From JBCCZC01 sp039188505 (lineage in GTDB: Bacteria; Pseudomonadota; Gammaproteobacteria; Xanthomonadales; SZUA-38), in the NCBI GenBank assembly GCA_039188505.1, contig JBCCZC010000331.1, positions 1-6,524 on the forward strand: a stretch of 6,524 nucleotides of DNA. The letters run 5' to 3'. The notes beneath the pieces are model-generated. The model was not told the DNA's origin. It searched no databases and saw only the letters and a program-made list of their open reading frames with translations. The position numbers and the translations under genes were made by a program. Positions 6,214-6,524 of the stretch are shown here, in pieces; positions within the stretch are counted from its first letter, which is position 1; each line of letters starts with the position of its first letter.

Positions 6214-6241
6214 AGACTAGCAAACCTGAGTAGGCGAACAA
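6214..6241 (-). promoter_or_regulatory. Candidate sigma-70 promoter for the glycosyltransferase gene
   Basis: On the - strand TTGTTC (6241-6236) and TAGTCT (6219-6214) are separated by 16 bases, and TGC just before the second box makes an extended -10 element. Transcription would begin near 6207, about 24 bases before the start codon. Each hexamer matches the consensus at only three positions, so this is tentative. Confidence 0.35.
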
Positions 6242-6268
6242 GTGTTGCCCCGGTCTGGTGCGCGCAAC

Positions 6269-6299
6269 GCCCGGTCGGGCACCCCCGTGGTCGACACGG
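6269..6299 (-). terminator. Two short hairpins after the DUF962 gene, possible weak terminator
   Basis: CCGTG (6285-6289) pairs with CACGG (6295-6299) around a 5-base loop, and GCCCG (6269-6273) pairs with CGGGC (6276-6280) around two bases. Both follow the stop of the DUF962 gene on the - strand. Neither is followed by a T-run, so factor-independent termination is not established. They lie just upstream of the candidate glycosyltransferase promoter. Confidence 0.25.
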
Positions 6300-6307
6300 T
6301 TGTCCGC

Positions 6308-6524
6308 CTAGAAGCGCCAGCCCTGGCGCCGGAACAGCTTGGCCAGCAGGAACAGCGGGCCGACGAGCAGGAATCGGAGATCCTCGAAGAACGACGGCTT
6401 CTTGCCCTCGATCTCGTGACCGATGAACTGGAAGATCCAGGTGATCACGAACAGCGCCAGCGCGACCCAGCCCGGGTAGGGCACGACGGTGAGCGACGCG
6501 AGCGACGCACCCGAGAAGGCCAGC
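6308..6524 (-). CDS. DUF962 / Mpo1-like membrane protein, C-terminal part
   Basis: The frame is open from the right edge to a TAG at 6310-6308, giving 71 C-terminal residues. It carries the DUF962 signature: hydrophobic WVALALFVITWIFQFIGHE, then IEGKKPSF, then a second hydrophobic stretch, FLLVGPLFLLAKLF, and a basic tail. The histidine of QFIGH corresponds to a conserved residue of yeast Mpo1 (YGL010w), which is an Fe(II)-dependent dioxygenase acting in alpha-oxidation of 2-hydroxy fatty acids. Whether the bacterial relatives do this is not established. At least two membrane segments are visible; the N-terminal part is outside the window. It is on the same strand as the glycosyltransferase, 124 bases upstream of it, with a candidate promoter between, so the two need not be co-transcribed. 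Confidence 0.85.
   Translation of the reverse strand, partial: LAFSGASLASLTVVPYPGWVALALFVITWIFQFIGHEIEGKKPSFFEDLRFLLVGPLFLLAKLFRRQGWRF

Noticed and set aside
5683..6426. 247-codon open frame on the + strand over the glycosyltransferase
   Set aside because: It runs through the glycosyltransferase, its promoter region and part of the DUF962 gene. It has no motif and ends in low-complexity Arg/Pro/Gly sequence.

Overview
The window comes from a G+C-rich bacterial chromosome. The combination of a Ser/Thr kinase joined through one membrane segment to TPR repeats, a TMADH/2,4-dienoyl-CoA-reductase-type flavoenzyme and a DUF962/Mpo1-like protein fits an environmental proteobacterium, most likely a gammaproteobacterium. 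That placement is inferred from protein style only; no rRNA or other marker is present. No tRNA, rRNA, insertion sequence, CRISPR array or phage gene was seen.

Left part, + strand (1-2925): a compact three-gene run. A class I SAM-dependent methyltransferase, cut off by the window's left edge, overlaps by four bases (ATGA) the start of a 122-residue helical protein of unknown function. Eleven bases later comes a 659-residue multi-cofactor flavoenzyme (FMN TIM barrel, [4Fe-4S] cysteines, FAD/ADP-binding part). The spacing implies one transcript, probably a small catabolic or redox cassette. The substrate cannot be read from the sequence, and the enzyme's active site differs from the classical Old Yellow Enzyme pattern.

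Middle, - strand (2914-5247): a 777-residue transmembrane Ser/Thr protein kinase with all catalytic motifs and a C-terminal TPR domain. Its 3' end overlaps the flavoenzyme gene tail to tail by 12 bases. No ECF sigma factor gene, the frequent partner of this kinase type, lies directly upstream. Instead there is a 249-base gap containing a long imperfect hairpin, a 10-base palindrome and a weakly supported 53-codon ORF.

Right part, - strand (5497-6524): a small soluble family-2-like glycosyltransferase with a strong ribosome binding site and a plausible extended -10 promoter, then the C-terminal part of a DUF962/Mpo1-like membrane protein cut by the right edge.

Most of the window is ordinary, tightly packed coding sequence. 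The points most worth a second look are the flavoenzyme's substituted active site and hybrid Fe-S spacing, the uncharacterised coupled helical protein, the kinase without an adjacent sigma gene and its structured leader, and the glycosyltransferase's altered DxD position. I see no clear evidence of a wholly new system.
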